Part shown: positions 63,330 to 64,000 of the stretch, piece after piece
Numbering within the stretch: the stretch's first letter is position 1
Layout of the letters: every line of letters starts with the position of its first letter
Assembly: GCF_900176535.1 (NCBI RefSeq)
Contig: NZ_FWXT01000001.1
Location: forward strand, 806,001 to 870,000
Direction of reading: 5' to 3'
Origin: Pedobacter africanus
GTDB lineage: Bacteria > Bacteroidota > Bacteroidia > Sphingobacteriales > Sphingobacteriaceae
Length of the DNA: 64,000 nt
Notes under the pieces: generated by a model
Told to the model about the DNA's origin: nothing
Database searches by the model: none
Seen by the model: the letters and a program-made list of their open reading frames with translations, nothing else
Position numbers and translations under genes: made by a program

Positions 63330-64000
63330 TTAAAGTTCTTCTTTTAGTGCCTGATAAAAATCCCTGATCGGCTGAAACGATGGATGCAATGAAACCACTT
63401 CTCCAAAAACCAGCAACGCCGGCGCCTTGATTCCCTTTTCTTCTACCAGTTCAACTATGGTGTCTACTATGCCAATAGCCAGCTTCTCATTTTCGGTAGA
63501 GCCGCTTTGTATAGCGGCTACAGGCAGTTGGTGTTTACCTTCATTTTTGAACAGTTTCACAATCTCTTTAAGCTTACCTAAGCCCATCAATACCACTACA
63601 GTAGCTTTAGATCTGGCTGCTTCATATAAATCGTTGGAGATCTGCCCAGAGGCTGTTGTACCTGTAACTACCCAGAAGCTTTCACTAAGGCCACGATGCG
63701 TTACAGGAATCTGCTGCAGGCCGGGAACGGAGATGGAACTCGACAAACCAGGAACCACCGATACCGGGATGCTATATCCCGCAGCAAAATCCAGTTCCTC
63801 ATATCCTCTGCCAAAAACAAAAGGGTCGCCGCCTTTCAAGCGCACTACGTGGCCATAGTTTAAAGCATAATCTACCATAAGTTTGTTAATGGTATCCTGC
63901 CCGTAAGAATGCTCGCCCGATCTTTTGCCCACGTATACCTTAATCGCTTCAGGCTGGGCATAGGCCAGCACATCCTCATGCACCAGGGCATCGTACAGCA
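63330..64000 (-). CDS. cobA: uroporphyrinogen-III C-methyltransferase (cut by right edge)
   Basis: The frame is open to the window end; the visible 220 or so residues run from LYDALVHEDVLA to the stop. The family motifs VVRLKGGDPFVFGRGYEE, VVPGLSSSISVPGL, and PVTHRGLSESFWVVTGT are clear. It methylates uroporphyrinogen III to precorrin-2, feeding the next gene. The GTG at 63983 is internal. Start and upstream promoter are outside the window. Confidence 0.92.
   Translation of the reverse strand, partial: LYDALVHEDVLAYAQPEAIKVYVGKRSGEHSYGQDTINKLMVDYALNYGHVVRLKGGDPFVFGRGYEELDFAAGYSIPVSVVPGLSSSISVPGLQQIPVTHRGLSESFWVVTGTTASGQISNDLYEAARSKATVVVLMGLGKLKEIVKLFKNEGKHQLPVAAIQSGSTENEKLAIGIVDTIVELVEEKGIKAPALLVFGEVVSLHPSFQPIRDFYQALKEEL

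Noticed and set aside
1..64000. CRISPR arrays, insertion sequences, prophage or integrase genes
   Set aside because: I saw no regularly spaced repeats, no transposase or integrase motif and no phage structural genes; the only mobile-like traces are the pseudogenes at 3.7-5.3 kb and the palindrome at 59.8 kb.

Overview
The window looks like a chromosome segment of a Bacteroidota bacterium, most likely a Sphingobacteriaceae member close to Pedobacter. The signs are two complete ECF sigma / FecR / STN-SusC / SusD modules, a Rho factor with a long Asn- and Ala-rich N-terminal insertion, promoters of the Bacteroidota type (-7 box TAnnTTTG, several with an upstream TTTG), few Shine-Dalgarno sequences, and family choices such as small AMP nucleosidase, DUF4254 paired with a family 9 glycosyltransferase, and a 4Fe-4S type APS reductase. 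Taxonomy is inferred from gene content only. All gene names rest on motifs and family recognition by eye; no database search was run.

Layout. 1-3.1 kb: the C-terminal part of a large DUF6493-like protein followed by a SWIM zinc-finger protein, the edge of a probable MoxR/VWA/SWIM-type locus continuing to the left. 3.2-7.1 kb: an accessory, decaying patch with a small orphan gene, remnants of a RadC-like gene, a DUF4143-type ATPase, a Fic gene and an AlbA_2-type gene, then an SRPBCC protein, an unknown protein and an intact RadC-like protein whose metal site is lost. 7.2-27.1 kb, all on the minus strand: two tandem TonB-dependent uptake modules with their own regulators. Module 2 (upstream) is sigma-FecR-SusC-SusD plus a DUF5018-like lipoprotein, a glycoside-hydrolase-like lipoprotein and a sialate O-acetylesterase. 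Module 1 is sigma-FecR-SusC-SusD plus a TlpA-like thioredoxin.

27.2-33.8 kb: a small lipoprotein, a DUF2892-SRPBCC membrane protein, an Fpg/Nei glycosylase, a LytS/LytTR two-component pair, and a sulfur-handling cluster (two YeeE/YedE proteins, thioredoxin and a broken MBL-rhodanese gene). 33.7-59.5 kb is housekeeping: tRNA-Leu(GAG), a PhnP-like hydrolase, lolA, ftsK, pyrF, rho, pssA, folK, sppA, a PolX-like protein, DUF4254/GT9, a SixA-like phosphatase, amn, clpX-clpP, tig, tRNA-Leu(UAG), map, and the glycogen genes glgA-glgC. 59.9-64.0 kb: an assimilatory sulfate reduction operon (SUMT, siroheme synthase, cysH, cysD, cysN), cut by the right edge.

How it works together. The two uptake modules each carry the parts for cell-surface signalling: the STN domain of SusC would report substrate to FecR, which releases its sigma factor. 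The cys operon turns sulfate into APS and then sulfite and supplies siroheme for a sulfite reductase that lies outside the window. The most noteworthy items are the SWIM/DUF6493 edge, the gene graveyard at 3.7-5.3 kb, the active-site-less RadC protein, the PolX protein with an intact PHP nuclease but a lost polymerase site, the broken persulfide-dioxygenase-like gene beside sulfur transporters, and a 98-bp palindrome near 59.8 kb.
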